The notes under the pieces are model-generated. The model ran no database searches. It worked only from the letters and a program-made list of their open reading frames with translations, and was not told the origin of the DNA. 64,000 nt of DNA from assembly GCA_000403215.2 (NCBI GenBank), contig KE159560.1:415269-479268 (forward strand). Reading direction: 5' to 3'. Shown piece after piece: positions 1 to 8,313 of this stretch; position 1 is the first letter of the stretch; the number at the start of each line of letters is the position of its first letter. Position numbers and translations under genes: made by a program. Source of the DNA: Lachnospiraceae bacterium A4. GTDB lineage: Bacteria; Bacillota; Clostridia; Lachnospirales; Lachnospiraceae.

Positions 1-293
1 TTTTATATTATCAACTACTTTCGGAATCAAAGATAAATTGTATTCCAACCATTCAGATGTTTTTTCATCACTTGTAGCTTTCGCTAAAAGCGAACTGTTT
101 ATATTTACTGAATAATCTTTACTTTTCATACATTCGTACTTTTCAGTAAGATAGGACAATTCATCCTTTGCCGTCTTTCTGGCTGCGGCCTCCTTTGCCG
201 TACCCGCTTCCTCTGTTGCCTGCTTTTTGCCGTTTGCAGAATTTGTGTAACCTGCATAGGTATTTGTATAATCTGTTACTCCTAAAATTGCCA
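1..293 (-). CDS. DUF6033-like small protein, C-terminus beyond the window
   Basis: Reading starts at an ATG at 293 with AGGAGG a few bases upstream and stays open to the window edge (about 97 residues). The start is MAILGVTDYTNTYAGYTN, similar in style to the proteins at 19289 and 20130. Residues 60-95 hold a VNINSSLLAKATSDE...EYNLSLIP stretch that lines up with the conserved core of the 19289 protein. No signal peptide or membrane segment is seen. It follows the 407-1075 gene in the first TCS operon and is separated from it by a type-1 RNA element. Function unknown. Confidence 0.75.
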
Positions 294-340
294 TAGTCTT
301 TATCCTCCTGATTGATAAAATTTTAGTGCATATCGTGGCA

Positions 341-402
341 GCGGCCCCTCTGTCATTCGGAGCCGCCCATGCCCCCTTGTGGTAAGTCCGGGCATGATGC
401 CC
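341..402 (-). repeat. Type-1 intergenic RNA element, copy A
   Basis: On the transcribed strand it folds into two hairpins. The first has stem CAUGCCC/GGGCAUG, a GGA bulge, an upper stem CUU/AAG and a 5-nt loop. The second pairs GCGGCUCC with GGGGCCGC. It begins just 3' of the stop at 407. There is no U-run, so it is not an ordinary terminator. Related copies lie at 18147, 18914, 19188 and 20064. Confidence 0.75.
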
Positions 403-406
403 TTCA

Positions 407-1075
407 TTAACCAAGCAGCGTATCTCCGCCTGCCACAGTTTCCGTCATGACATTTGCATCATAAGCATTGGATGCCGCCGCCATCTGCTGCTTACTGCTC
501 CACGCCTTTGCCAGCCTGCTTCTTTCCCGCTTTGCCTTTGCAGTCTTTTCATCCAACAGCTCCTGCTGCTGTCTCTTTGCCTGCGCCCGCTTTTCCAGAT
601 ATTCTTCCAGCAGTTCCTTATTCCTGTCTTTTTGTCCGCTTGTTTTCTTATAAAAACTATCCTGTGAACGCGCAAAAAACTCTGAATCATTGTTGGGGCC
701 AGACCATGAATCTCCCCTATAATCTTTCTCGGTTGCTCCTACCGTTATAAGCAATGACGCTTTTAGCGGGGCAAAAGATGAAGTCAAATCACGCTGAAGC
801 GCCGACATTATCTTTGCCCTATATTCCGGATCATCTTTCATATTTTTAAACGCTTCCTCTGATATATTGACCGCCAAATTGGTGATTGTTCTATTCTTTG
901 GTATCCTCTCAAGTTCTGCGTAAAATTCCTTCTTGAAAGCTGCCATTTCCTCCGCTTCCGATAATTCCTTTGTGTTTCCCGTTTTCTCCAATGCAAATTT
1001 TTCTGTACTGTTTGCATTTTTTGTTGTTTCCACATTGTTCCGATAAAAATTCTGTCCTACTCCACTGATAGCCAT
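407..1075 (-). CDS. DUF6033-like small protein (TCS operon 1)
   Basis: 222 aa, near-twin of the 20130-20804 product. The N-terminus is MAISGVGQNFYRNN. The conserved core NISEEAFKNMKDDPEYRAKI lies near residues 70-90. A strongly charged helical, probably coiled-coil segment spans about 148-195. The C-terminus is Ala/Asn/Thr-rich and ends GGDTLLG. There is no signal peptide or membrane segment. It starts at ATG with GGAGG upstream, 53 bp after the kinase gene, so it is probably co-transcribed with the two-component system. The role is unknown; I infer a regulated, possibly exported protein. Confidence 0.85.
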   Translation of the reverse strand: MAISGVGQNFYRNNVETTKNANSTEKFALEKTGNTKELSEAEEMAAFKKEFYAELERIPKNRTITNLAVNISEEAFKNMKDDPEYRAKIMSALQRDLTSSFAPLKASLLITVGATEKDYRGDSWSGPNNDSEFFARSQDSFYKKTSGQKDRNKELLEEYLEKRAQAKRQQQELLDEKTAKAKRERSRLAKAWSSKQQMAAASNAYDANVMTETVAGGDTLLG

Positions 1076-1128
1076 TTTTTAATCCTCCACTTTTATCTAT
1101 TTTCGAGTTTCATTTAATACACGGTCAT

Positions 1129-2538
1129 TTACTTACCTTCTCCCACCTCCCCCTGCTGAAGCATTACCGTTACATGGAACACATCCCCTTTCACTTTTAT
1201 GTTTACACCGCCGAAATACCTCTCTGCAATATCCCGCACGTTTTCAAGCCCTATACCATGCTCCGTAATGATTCCCGGCAGGATACTCTGTTTCGTTGTA
1301 GGAGGGAGCGAACTGCCTTTGCTTACAGGGACAACTCCGTCAAAGCTATTTTCTACACACAGTATCAAAAATTGCTTTTTCCGCTTTAATGAAAGGCGTA
1401 CAAATCCTTTACCTGTTTCCAGTTTTTCACAGGCTTCTATGGCATTATCCAAAAGGTTGTTCAGTATGATCCCCATATCAAACACGGGAATTTCCCCGCC
1501 ATACCGGAAATCTGCATCAAACCGGATTCCTGCCTTTTCCGCCCTGCGGCATTTGTCATTGATGATGACATCCGTTACTGCATTCCCCGTCACATACTTA
1601 TATTCCAGTTTCTGCATGGTTTCGTCCATCCGCCGTACATAATCTTCTATCTCCCCATACTCCCCGGCTCCTGCCAGTCCTTTGATATTCGCCATATGGT
1701 TCTTCATCTCGTGCCGCACCTTTCGGATGCTTCCATAGAAATTCTCCGCTTCCTCCAGACGCTTCTTCATGGCCTTGACCTGCTGTTCCTCCACGAAATG
1801 TTTCTGCCTCTCGGCAAGCAGGACACGGTATTTCTGCCAGAAATAAATCAATGCGGTTTCCCCTACGAAAATAAGCACTGCTATCATGGGAATCTTCCAA
1901 AGCAAATCTGGCTTCTCGTCAAACAACACAAAAAATCCTGTATCTATTTTTACAGTCAGCAGCCCATTTACCACTCCTGCAATCATACTCCCCACAAAAT
2001 TCAATACAGAGAGCAGAAAGACATCCTGCCATGCCATGATATCCGCCCCTTTGATGCTCCTGCACAAAATAATCGTCATTGCCACCAACAACGCCGAGTA
2101 GGAAAATACTAAGCAGAACATTCCAATCGCCATGCAACGATACATTTCCTGCAAATAACTATCCTGCATCATATCCAGGCTTTTCAGCATTTCATCTACT
2201 ATTTTTCTGTAAATGCTGCTTGCCATCAAATAGCCAAGACAATGGAGGTTATAAAAAGCGAGCATCATAAATACTGCTTTTCCAATCTGCTTTTTATAAC
2301 ATATCCCGGTATAGCCCATTATTGCGAAAGCTGAAACGCCATACCGCACCCAAGCGGTACACGGAAGGAATCCTATCCCTATATTGGCAAGGATAAACAG
2401 CAATGCCGCAATGCCATCCCTTTTTCCTTTTTTCCCTCTGAAAGCCGCCGCCCACAAAACAAGGAACATGATGGCTTGTACGGCAATCTTCCATATATCC
2501 AATATGCTGTTGATCATTTCAAACGCTGGCTGGCTCAT
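1129..2538 (-). CDS. GHKL sensor histidine kinase, AgrC-like (TCS 1)
   Basis: 469 aa. Residues 1-235 contain about six or seven membrane segments. A coiled linker (240-270) precedes the phospho-acceptor box KVRHEMKNHMANIKG (His near 276). A GHKL ATPase follows, with N-box NNLLDNAIEA (about 360-369) and G-box HGIGLENV (about 427-434). This is the AgrC/DesK-like architecture of ligand-sensing kinases. The start ATG overlaps the stop of the response regulator (ATGA), so the two are translationally coupled. Its copy at 20857 is nearly identical in the kinase half but differs across residues 105-220. The ligand is unknown and no AgrD-like peptide gene is visible nearby. Confidence 0.93.
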   Translation of the reverse strand: MSQPAFEMINSILDIWKIAVQAIMFLVLWAAAFRGKKGKRDGIAALLFILANIGIGFLPCTAWVRYGVSAFAIMGYTGICYKKQIGKAVFMMLAFYNLHCLGYLMASSIYRKIVDEMLKSLDMMQDSYLQEMYRCMAIGMFCLVFSYSALLVAMTIILCRSIKGADIMAWQDVFLLSVLNFVGSMIAGVVNGLLTVKIDTGFFVLFDEKPDLLWKIPMIAVLIFVGETALIYFWQKYRVLLAERQKHFVEEQQVKAMKKRLEEAENFYGSIRKVRHEMKNHMANIKGLAGAGEYGEIEDYVRRMDETMQKLEYKYVTGNAVTDVIINDKCRRAEKAGIRFDADFRYGGEIPVFDMGIILNNLLDNAIEACEKLETGKGFVRLSLKRKKQFLILCVENSFDGVVPVSKGSSLPPTTKQSILPGIITEHGIGLENVRDIAERYFGGVNIKVKGDVFHVTVMLQQGEVGEGK

Positions 2539-3266
2539 AGGCTTTCCTCCGAAATATAATCCATGTATGCCTGCACAAAGCCGTCATATTTATACCTTGA
2601 AAGCAGCAGCTTATCCCCGTTCGCCATCCTTACCTCCGTCCTGTCATACCCCTCCACATGGAAAAGGTTGATAAGGTATCCCCGGTGGATGCGGTAGAAC
2701 TGCCCCGCCAGTTCCTCCTCCAAATCCCCGATCTTCGCATAGTATTCGATATTCCCGTCTTTCAGGTACAGGATGATATTGTGGTTCCGGCTTTCCATGT
2801 AATAAATGTCATTCAGCGGTATCGCCTTTCCCTCGCCGCCATACTGGATCACAAGTTTTTTCTTCCGCTGCTCCGCATCCGATACGATCTGCCCCGCCGC
2901 CCGTCCGAACACCTCTGCAAATTTCTGTTCGTCCACGGGCTTTACCAGATACTGGAACGCCCCTACGTCAAATGCGTCATACACATATTTTTCATACCCT
3001 GTCACAAAAATGATGATGGGCTGTTTCTGTGCCTCCATGCCCCGGATGTGCCTTGCCAGCCCCATGCCGTCCAGACCCGCATCGGAGCCGCCCATCTCTA
3101 TGTCCAGAAATACAATGTCATGCTCCTTACCGTCCGAGAGATACTCATCGGCAGAGGCATATTCCGTGATGCTGCACTCCCCTCCCTGCTTTTTGATGAG
3201 CGAAACAAGGTAAGACCTTATATTTTTTTCATCATCACACACCGCAATTTTTATCGTTTCTGCCAC
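2535..3266 (-). CDS. LytTR-family response regulator (TCS 1)
   Basis: 243 aa. The receiver domain (1-125) has acidic pocket DDE at 11-13, phospho-acceptor Asp55 in VFLDIEM and the conserved Lys in YLVKPVDEQ. A LytTR DNA-binding domain spans about 140-240 (ending QAYMDYISEESL). Initiation is at GTG: GTG-GCA-GAA-ACG with GAGG about 7 nt upstream. It is the first gene of the operon. The likely target is the direct-repeat pair at 3320-3349, implying autoregulation (inference). The copy at 22263 differs at only a few positions, so both regulators probably bind the same sites. Confidence 0.93.
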   Translation of the reverse strand: MAETIKIAVCDDEKNIRSYLVSLIKKQGGECSITEYASADEYLSDGKEHDIVFLDIEMGGSDAGLDGMGLARHIRGMEAQKQPIIIFVTGYEKYVYDAFDVGAFQYLVKPVDEQKFAEVFGRAAGQIVSDAEQRKKKLVIQYGGEGKAIPLNDIYYMESRNHNIILYLKDGNIEYYAKIGDLEEELAGQFYRIHRGYLINLFHVEGYDRTEVRMANGDKLLLSRYKYDGFVQAYMDYISEESL

Positions 3267-3319
3267 CTCCAGTCCTCAACTAACTTATCGGAAAAATCAG
3301 GGCGATTTCTAACGCCTAC

Positions 3320-3349
3320 TTCGTGAATGGTTAATCTGGCTACGTGAAT
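3320..3349 (-). promoter_or_regulatory. Predicted LytTR direct-repeat operator, TCS operon 1
   Basis: Two 9-bp direct repeats, TTCGTGAAT (3320-3328) and TACGTGAAT (3341-3349), are separated by 12 bp, so 21 bp start to start. This is the spacing known for AgrA/LytTR sites. They sit about 55-85 bp upstream of the regulator start. The same pair with identical spacing lies at 23048-23077. Confidence 0.7.
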
Positions 3350-3496
3350 CGCAGATTTTTTGTTTTTGAAAGGCCAAATCAGCCCTAAAGTTTTTCGCCA
3401 TTCGTCCGATATAGGAGAAACGTAAACCGCCGTGTAAGCATATTAACTCTTATTTCCCCGCTTTCCAAGCAATTTCTGCTATCAAATCTGCCTGCG

Positions 3497-3540
3497 AAAA
3501 CGGCAGACCGCCGCATATGGTGGTAAGCCATCTGCGGCGG
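3497..3540 (-). terminator. Hairpin terminator after the DUF2000 gene
   Basis: CCGCCGCATATGG and the complementary CCATCTGCGGCGG form a long GC-rich stem (3508-3540), followed on the minus strand by GTCTGCCGTTTTC. It closes the AraC-EamA-DUF2000 run. Related hairpins are at 23236 and about 33588. Confidence 0.65.
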
Positions 3541-3558
3541 TTAGCTTTTGTATATCCT

Positions 3559-3981
3559 TTATCTCAGCAGCGCCATACTTCCCGTCAATTTGTTTACTTT
3601 CTTTTTCGCACCGCAGATGGCAACCCCATAATAATTCAGTTCCGTTTCTGGAACGTCCTTCATCTTTTCAATAAACTCATTATAGGTCTTGCACCCCTGT
3701 GCAAGGTCTGAAAAATCCACCACCGTCAAGTCCGAAAACTCCGGCTCATACAGCTTTTCACGGATAGACTTGATCACCTCCACATTGCCCTTTAAGATCG
3801 GCACCGGAAACTCTATAATCCCCAAATGCCCGTTGCCCGTCCTGTCATACACGTCTGCGCCCACGACCTCCGGCATCTGCTTCCCCAGCGTGATGCCCAT
3901 GATTGCCGCCGTGTTCGCTATGATGCCAAGCGGCAGGTTCTCATCAATCACCATGACACATTTTTCATTCTGTAAATCCAT
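3559..3981 (-). CDS. DUF2000 family protein
   Basis: 140 aa, starting MDLQNEKCVMVIDENLPLG. The segment N-T-A-A-I-M-G-I-T-L-G-K and the repeated short beta-strands match what I recall of DUF2000, a small cytosolic family with an unclear role (a peptidyl-tRNA hydrolase-like fold has been suggested). It is the last gene of an AraC-EamA-acetyltransferase-like-DUF2000 run and is followed by a terminator. The start is 3 bp downstream of the preceding stop, with a GAGG-type site inside the upstream gene. Confidence 0.7.
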   Translation of the reverse strand: MDLQNEKCVMVIDENLPLGIIANTAAIMGITLGKQMPEVVGADVYDRTGNGHLGIIEFPVPILKGNVEVIKSIREKLYEPEFSDLTVVDFSDLAQGCKTYNEFIEKMKDVPETELNYYGVAICGAKKKVNKLTGSMALLR

Positions 3982-3984
3982 TTT

Positions 3985-4629
3985 CTATTCCTCTTTTCCG
4001 GAGGATTTCTCCTCCTGATTTTTTTGATAACAGCGGTAAAGGTAGGCTCTGCGAAAGCCCAGCCGCCCATACTGCTCCGGCAGTTCTTCCCTTCCTGGAA
4101 TATCTGCCAGTATCCTTACGATTCCATTTGCCGCTGCAAACCGCAGGATGTCCTCCAAGCCTATATCCGACAGGTTCCCATCCGGCAGGAATAAAAGCCC
4201 CTGGCGCTTTATCCCAATGACCGTCTCTCCCGCCATGACATATTCCGTCCCGCCGTTCCCGTTTTTCAAGAACAATCCCTCCGGCATTTTCCCTTCCATG
4301 CACAGTTTTCCGGCATCCCCTGTTAAATTCCATTCACCAACCACGCCGCATTTTTCCAGCCCGTACCCATTGTCTGTAAGGATGGAACTCAGGTGGTAAT
4401 TGGTATGCTCCACGATGCGGAACACACACCCTGCCCCGCACTGGCGGCCAATTTCCTCGCACCTGCGGATGTTCTCCGGGATATCCCCTTCCGAAAATTT
4501 GTAATACAGCGGATAGACCAAAAGCTGCCCTTCCATTCTTTTCAGCACCCATCCCCGGCAGACTTGCGTTTCCCTGTCTGGGAACAGGCTGATGATCTGC
4601 TCCTCCGTCCTTATCGCAGGCTCATTCAC
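3985..4629 (-). CDS. Probable GNAT-like protein with AraC/EamA neighbours
   Basis: The likely start is GTG at 4629 (GGGAGTGGGAACA upstream), giving 214 aa and an 8-nt overlap with the EamA reading frame. The C-terminal third ([33 protein letters not shown]) has the feel of the last strand-helix-strand of a GNAT acetyltransferase (LGF near the end), but I see no clear acetyl-CoA loop. Assignment is by weak resemblance plus operon context. Confidence 0.5.
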   Translation of the reverse strand: MNEPAIRTEEQIISLFPDRETQVCRGWVLKRMEGQLLVYPLYYKFSEGDIPENIRRCEEIGRQCGAGCVFRIVEHTNYHLSSILTDNGYGLEKCGVVGEWNLTGDAGKLCMEGKMPEGLFLKNGNGGTEYVMAGETVIGIKRQGLLFLPDGNLSDIGLEDILRFAAANGIVRILADIPGREELPEQYGRLGFRRAYLYRCYQKNQEEKSSGKEE

Positions 4630-5520
4630 TGTTCCCACTCCCTTTCCCGTTATATTCAGAAAGGAAAAGCCCTGCAACCGCCAGAACCGTCCCCATAATG
4701 GAAACCCACGTTACCGGCTCCTTCAGTATTAACACGGAAGTCACCACCGTTATGACAGGAACCATGTAAATATAGACACTGGTCCTGACCGCGCCAAGCA
4801 CCTTTACCGCAAGGTTCCATGTCACAAAGCAAAGCGCGGAAGCCCCAGCCCAAGATACAGGATATTGAGTAAATACGTCATATCCGCAAACCGTTCCAGC
4901 CTGACTTCAAAATCGAAAAGGAACAATGCCGGAGCCATGAACAGGATGCCATAAAAGAACGTCCGCCGCGTGGTGAGTATGACCGGGTAGCCAAAGCTGC
5001 TGATTTTCCTTGTCAGTATGGAATAGCACGCCCACACAAATGCCGCAAGGACTGCCAGCAGATCCCCCATCGGGTTTAGCTCCAGTTTAGAGCCGTTAAA
5101 GCTGATCAGCGCAACACCCGCCATCGCCACCACAAAGCCTATAAAAAAATTTGCCCGCAGCTTCCCTTCCGATTTCAAGAACAGGCGCGACAGGATTGCC
5201 GTGAAAAACGGCGCAACCGAGATGATGACTCCCACGTTGGACGCCATCGTATATGTAAGCGCGATATTCTCCAGCAGGTAATATAAGCATATTCCGCTCA
5301 AACCCGCCAGCACGAAAGTCAGCTCCCGCCTGCGCCCCACGCCTTTCATTCGGTGCGGACAGACCAAAAAGAGCGCCGCAAAACCCATGACAAAGCGGAA
5401 GAACAGGATTTCCACCGGCTTAAAATCCGTAAGCAGGACTTTGGTGGATATGAATGTCGTTCCCCATATGATGATAGTGAACAGCGCCGCCAGATGCCCG
5501 GCTGATCTCCTATTCCCCAT
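4622..5520 (-). pseudogene. EamA/DMT-family transporter, single frameshift
   Basis: A ten-helix drug/metabolite transporter is recognisable: the N-terminal repeat begins LAALFTIIIWGTTFISTK and the C-terminal repeat ends [18 protein letters not shown]. Translation from ATG 5520 runs to a premature stop near 4822. The rest, [18 protein letters not shown] onward, lies in the next frame. One base appears to be missing in a run of G (CTGGGGCTTCC, about 4840). It is either a true null mutation or a homopolymer sequencing error. The gene start overlaps the AraC stop by 11 bp. Confidence 0.8.
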
Positions 5521-6352
5521 GCTGCCCACCGTCCCCGTCTTTTTCCGAGAATATTTCACGGTAAGTCCCCGGCGCAAGCCCTATGAACTGATTGAAATAA
5601 TTTGTAAAATGACTCTGGTCGGAAAACCCTGTCCTTATGGCCGCCTCCACGGGCGGCACACCTTCCGATAACAGCTTCTTTGCCTCATTGATGCGGACTG
5701 TCTCAAGGTATCGGTACGGCGTGACCCCTTTTTCTTTTGTAAAGGCCCGCAGCAGCGTTGACTTGCTAAGCCCCGCATGGCGGCATATCTGGTCTAAATA
5801 GATGCGCTCCGTAAAATGCGCTGTCATGTATTCACAGGCTTTTTCAATCTCCTGCCTGCACTCCGGGATGCAGCTTTCAAATGGCTTCCCGTAATTCTGG
5901 ATGAGGTACGAAAGCAGGAACAGCAGGGTTTCCTCCTTCCCAAACTCCCCTGTCCCTTTCATGACCATCTCATGCAGCGGGCGCAGGTGGCAGGCTACCT
6001 CCTCATCGCAGATAACATTTCTTGAAAATCCCGGAAGCTCCCGTTTCCCTGTCACTTCCTCCGCCAGATCGAGCATGACCTCCTTTGAAATGTTAAAGCC
6101 CCGGTAATCAAACGTCCCTTCATCACTCTGTACGCAGGCATGGCTGTCACCCGGATTAAAAAGCACGATGCTTCCTTCCTCTATGGCATATTCCCTGTCA
6201 CGGCAGGAAAGCACACGCTCCCCATCCTCCACAAAACCAATGACATAATGCTCATGGAAATGGCTTGGAAAAGGCTGCACTATCCCCTCAAAACGGTATG
6301 CCTCCATCCTCAATTCATCATCATATACCACTGTCCTTATTTCTTTCTTCAT
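5510..6352 (-). CDS. AraC-family transcriptional regulator
   Basis: 280 aa from ATG 6352 (AAGGAGGGAATCCAC upstream). The N-terminal cupin (about 20-110) contains SHFHEHYVIGFVEDG. The C-terminal double helix-turn-helix (about 180-275) contains GLSKSTLLRAFTKEKGVTPY and the signature GFSDQSHFTNYFNQFIG. It is the first gene of the run with EamA, the GNAT-like protein and DUF2000, and probably controls it in response to a small molecule. This pairing of AraC and EamA is common in Clostridia. Confidence 0.9.
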   Translation of the reverse strand: MKKEIRTVVYDDELRMEAYRFEGIVQPFPSHFHEHYVIGFVEDGERVLSCRDREYAIEEGSIVLFNPGDSHACVQSDEGTFDYRGFNISKEVMLDLAEEVTGKRELPGFSRNVICDEEVACHLRPLHEMVMKGTGEFGKEETLLFLLSYLIQNYGKPFESCIPECRQEIEKACEYMTAHFTERIYLDQICRHAGLSKSTLLRAFTKEKGVTPYRYLETVRINEAKKLLSEGVPPVEAAIRTGFSDQSHFTNYFNQFIGLAPGTYREIFSEKDGDGGQHGE

Positions 6353-6614
6353 GTGGATTCCCTCCTTGTCAAGAGCCATTTTACCTCTTATTTTTTCCTG
6401 CGTCTTGTAAAATATCTTCATTTTTCAGATTTATCAGTTTTATTTTCTGCGGGGATTATCCATTAAAAGAAACGCTTTTATGTGCATTGAGGAATTTAGT
6501 TTGAGTATTATATTTTAGAAATAAAGAATTTTTGAGTTGCCAACAAATAAAAAAAGAGCCCTTGAACAGCCCTTTTGTCGCATTGTCATTTATCCATTAA
6601 ATTCTTACCGCTTT
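6353..6614. other. Intergenic, no gene seen
   Basis: AT-rich upstream region of the AraC gene. It has a short inverted repeat around 6555-6575 (AGCCC/GGGCT-like with A- and T-runs) that may be a terminator. No coding signal or RBS-supported start was found. Confidence 0.5.
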
Positions 6615-6816
6615 ACTCATATACGAACACGGAAACTCTGTATATTATCACGGAAACCCTTATATTATCACGAAAACTCCCATTCTGTTTCCGTGATAAT
6701 ACAGGCAGTTTCCGTGTTTGTATAAGGGTTTTGCCTGCGAGTATCGAGTTTTGCCTGCGAGTATCCGAGTTTCCGTGATAATAAGCGACTTTTGCCTGCG
6801 AGTATATACTATCAGG
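6615..6816. repeat. Array of ten 20-22 bp words (TAY-nnn-CAS-GSA-AAA)
   Basis: Units follow TA(C/T)-three variable bases-CA(C/G)-G(G/C)A-AA. Three forward units lie about 20 bp apart from about 6619 (for example TATTATCACGGAAAC). Six reverse units lie between 6684 and 6805 (TTTCCGTGATAATA, TTTCCGTGTTTGTATA, TTTTGCCTGCGAGTAT). One forward unit (TACTATCAGGCAAAA) lies at about 6806. Spacing is close to two helical turns. Further clusters lie at 9494-9830 and 24845-25200. Confidence 0.8.
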
Positions 6817-7074
6817 CAAAACAACCCCAGAACAGAAATTCGCACCCTCACTAATGTAAAAATGCCCCTAAAAGCACATGGAAATAATGTAACTTTGGAA
6901 TCTATGTATTGCCAAAAGTGCCGTGTTTACGGGCTTTGTCGGCTTTCCGTGTCTGTATCTGCCGGGGAAGGAGACACCTTGACATAATTCGCCAATATCA
7001 CCCAAATTTCTACAATCCTTGCATACAAACAGGCGAAACTCCAAGCGATTTAACGATCTTTGATATTATTGGGT

Positions 7075-8295
7075 CTACGCATGATTAGCTCGATTCTTTC
7101 TTGCCAATGCTGCCACTTCTTTTCTTTCCTTGTCATTCAATTGAAAAATCAAATGATACACTTTCATTTTATTGCCAGTTTCCGGTACAATATGTTCACT
7201 AACAATCATTAACGTTTCACTTTCACCAATCCTTCTTATATTCATTGGAGCAAAATCTCCTTCAATTGTTTTTAATTCTTTTTCTATTTCATCAAATCCT
7301 TGACTCAAAGACATCTTTCTATTTAAAGAAAAGGTAATTCCAAATTTAAAATAAGGATTTAAATATCCCATTAGCTGATTATATTGTTCCGTAAAGTTCT
7401 CAATATATTTATTTTCAAGTATTGCGTAATCTGTAATTATTCCATCTGACTCTTTGTATATGTATAAATCCGTTTCACCTAATTTTTTAATTGCCCTACC
7501 CATTGTAAATTCTCTTGCAACACTTAATCCATATTTACTATTCAAAATCCCTTCTACAGAATCATGCAAATCCGCAGTAATCTGCACCTCGCCCCTCTCT
7601 TCAAAATGCGGGATTCTCTTTTGAAAACGCCGAATTACGGAACATATCTCCATAATAATATTTTGAGATAGTGAAGTATGATTTCTATTTTCGCTCATAT
7701 GTCGCACTTCCAGATAACGTTCTCTTAAATCACACTCCATTAGATCAAGATAATCATCAAGATTATCATATTGTAAAAATGTCTCTACTAACTCTGGATT
7801 CCGCAAATACATCATAACCATATTGCTTAACTGAGACGGCAAAAAATCATGATCCTCAAAGCAAAAATAATAATATTCTTCGTAATCTGTTATACGTTTT
7901 AAAATAGTTCGACCTTTCTCGTTGTCCAAAGCATCCCGAAGCTTATCATCTACCAAATTGATTATCAAATCTTCTTCACTGTCAGCACAATCTTCCCACC
8001 ACTCTAATATCGCATATAACAAATATTCGTATTTAGGCTTCATATAATCTCTGATATTTGCAGAACATATTAATTCATATAACTCATACACAGCATTTTT
8101 ACATTCTTGCGGTTTTCTTTCCAAGTAATCTCTTGGGAAAAATCCATCTAACTCAAATTCCGGATCTGTTTCCAATACATCAATTAATACACGTATTATA
8201 TCCTTCAAATTTCTATTGACGTATTTTGTTATTTGCATTCCAAGGTCTGTTATCCTGCTATAATCTACTAAATCTACTTGAATCACTCTGCACAT
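7075..8295 (-). CDS. Hypothetical protein with PD-(D/E)XK-like nuclease motif, Fic partner
   Basis: 406 aa from ATG 8295 (GAGGAAGGGA upstream). The N-terminal 200 residues are helical and acidic. The C-terminal half has TMGRAIKKLGETDLYIYKES...ITDYAILENKYIENF. This gives Asp276 followed 18 residues later by E-N-K (Glu294, Lys296), the D...ExK spacing of the PD-(D/E)XK core; Glu248 could be the upstream acid. It is separated from the Fic gene by 18 bp on the same strand, so it is almost certainly co-transcribed. I do not recognise a named family. A defence or toxin role is inference. Confidence 0.6.
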   Translation of the reverse strand: MCRVIQVDLVDYSRITDLGMQITKYVNRNLKDIIRVLIDVLETDPEFELDGFFPRDYLERKPQECKNAVYELYELICSANIRDYMKPKYEYLLYAILEWWEDCADSEEDLIINLVDDKLRDALDNEKGRTILKRITDYEEYYYFCFEDHDFLPSQLSNMVMMYLRNPELVETFLQYDNLDDYLDLMECDLRERYLEVRHMSENRNHTSLSQNIIMEICSVIRRFQKRIPHFEERGEVQITADLHDSVEGILNSKYGLSVAREFTMGRAIKKLGETDLYIYKESDGIITDYAILENKYIENFTEQYNQLMGYLNPYFKFGITFSLNRKMSLSQGFDEIEKELKTIEGDFAPMNIRRIGESETLMIVSEHIVPETGNKMKVYHLIFQLNDKERKEVAALARKNRANHA

Positions 8296-8313
8296 TCCCT
8301 TCCTCAATTTAAC

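Noticed and set aside
341-402. Type-1 elements as rho-independent terminators
   Set aside because: No T-run follows either hairpin, and they lie between genes that must be read through for the operon to work.
1174-1642. Long plus-strand open frames opposite the kinase genes
   Set aside because: They mirror the minus-strand codon pattern, recur identically opposite the duplicate kinase, and lack ribosome-binding sites.
6615-6816. CRISPR-like array
   Set aside because: The units occur in both orientations, are degenerate, and lack unique spacers of constant length; no cas genes are nearby.
6613-6851. Two short minus-strand open frames across the word array
   Set aside because: Repeated Y-x-H-G-N peptides come from the DNA repeats; there is no ribosome-binding site and both orientations of the repeat would need coding.
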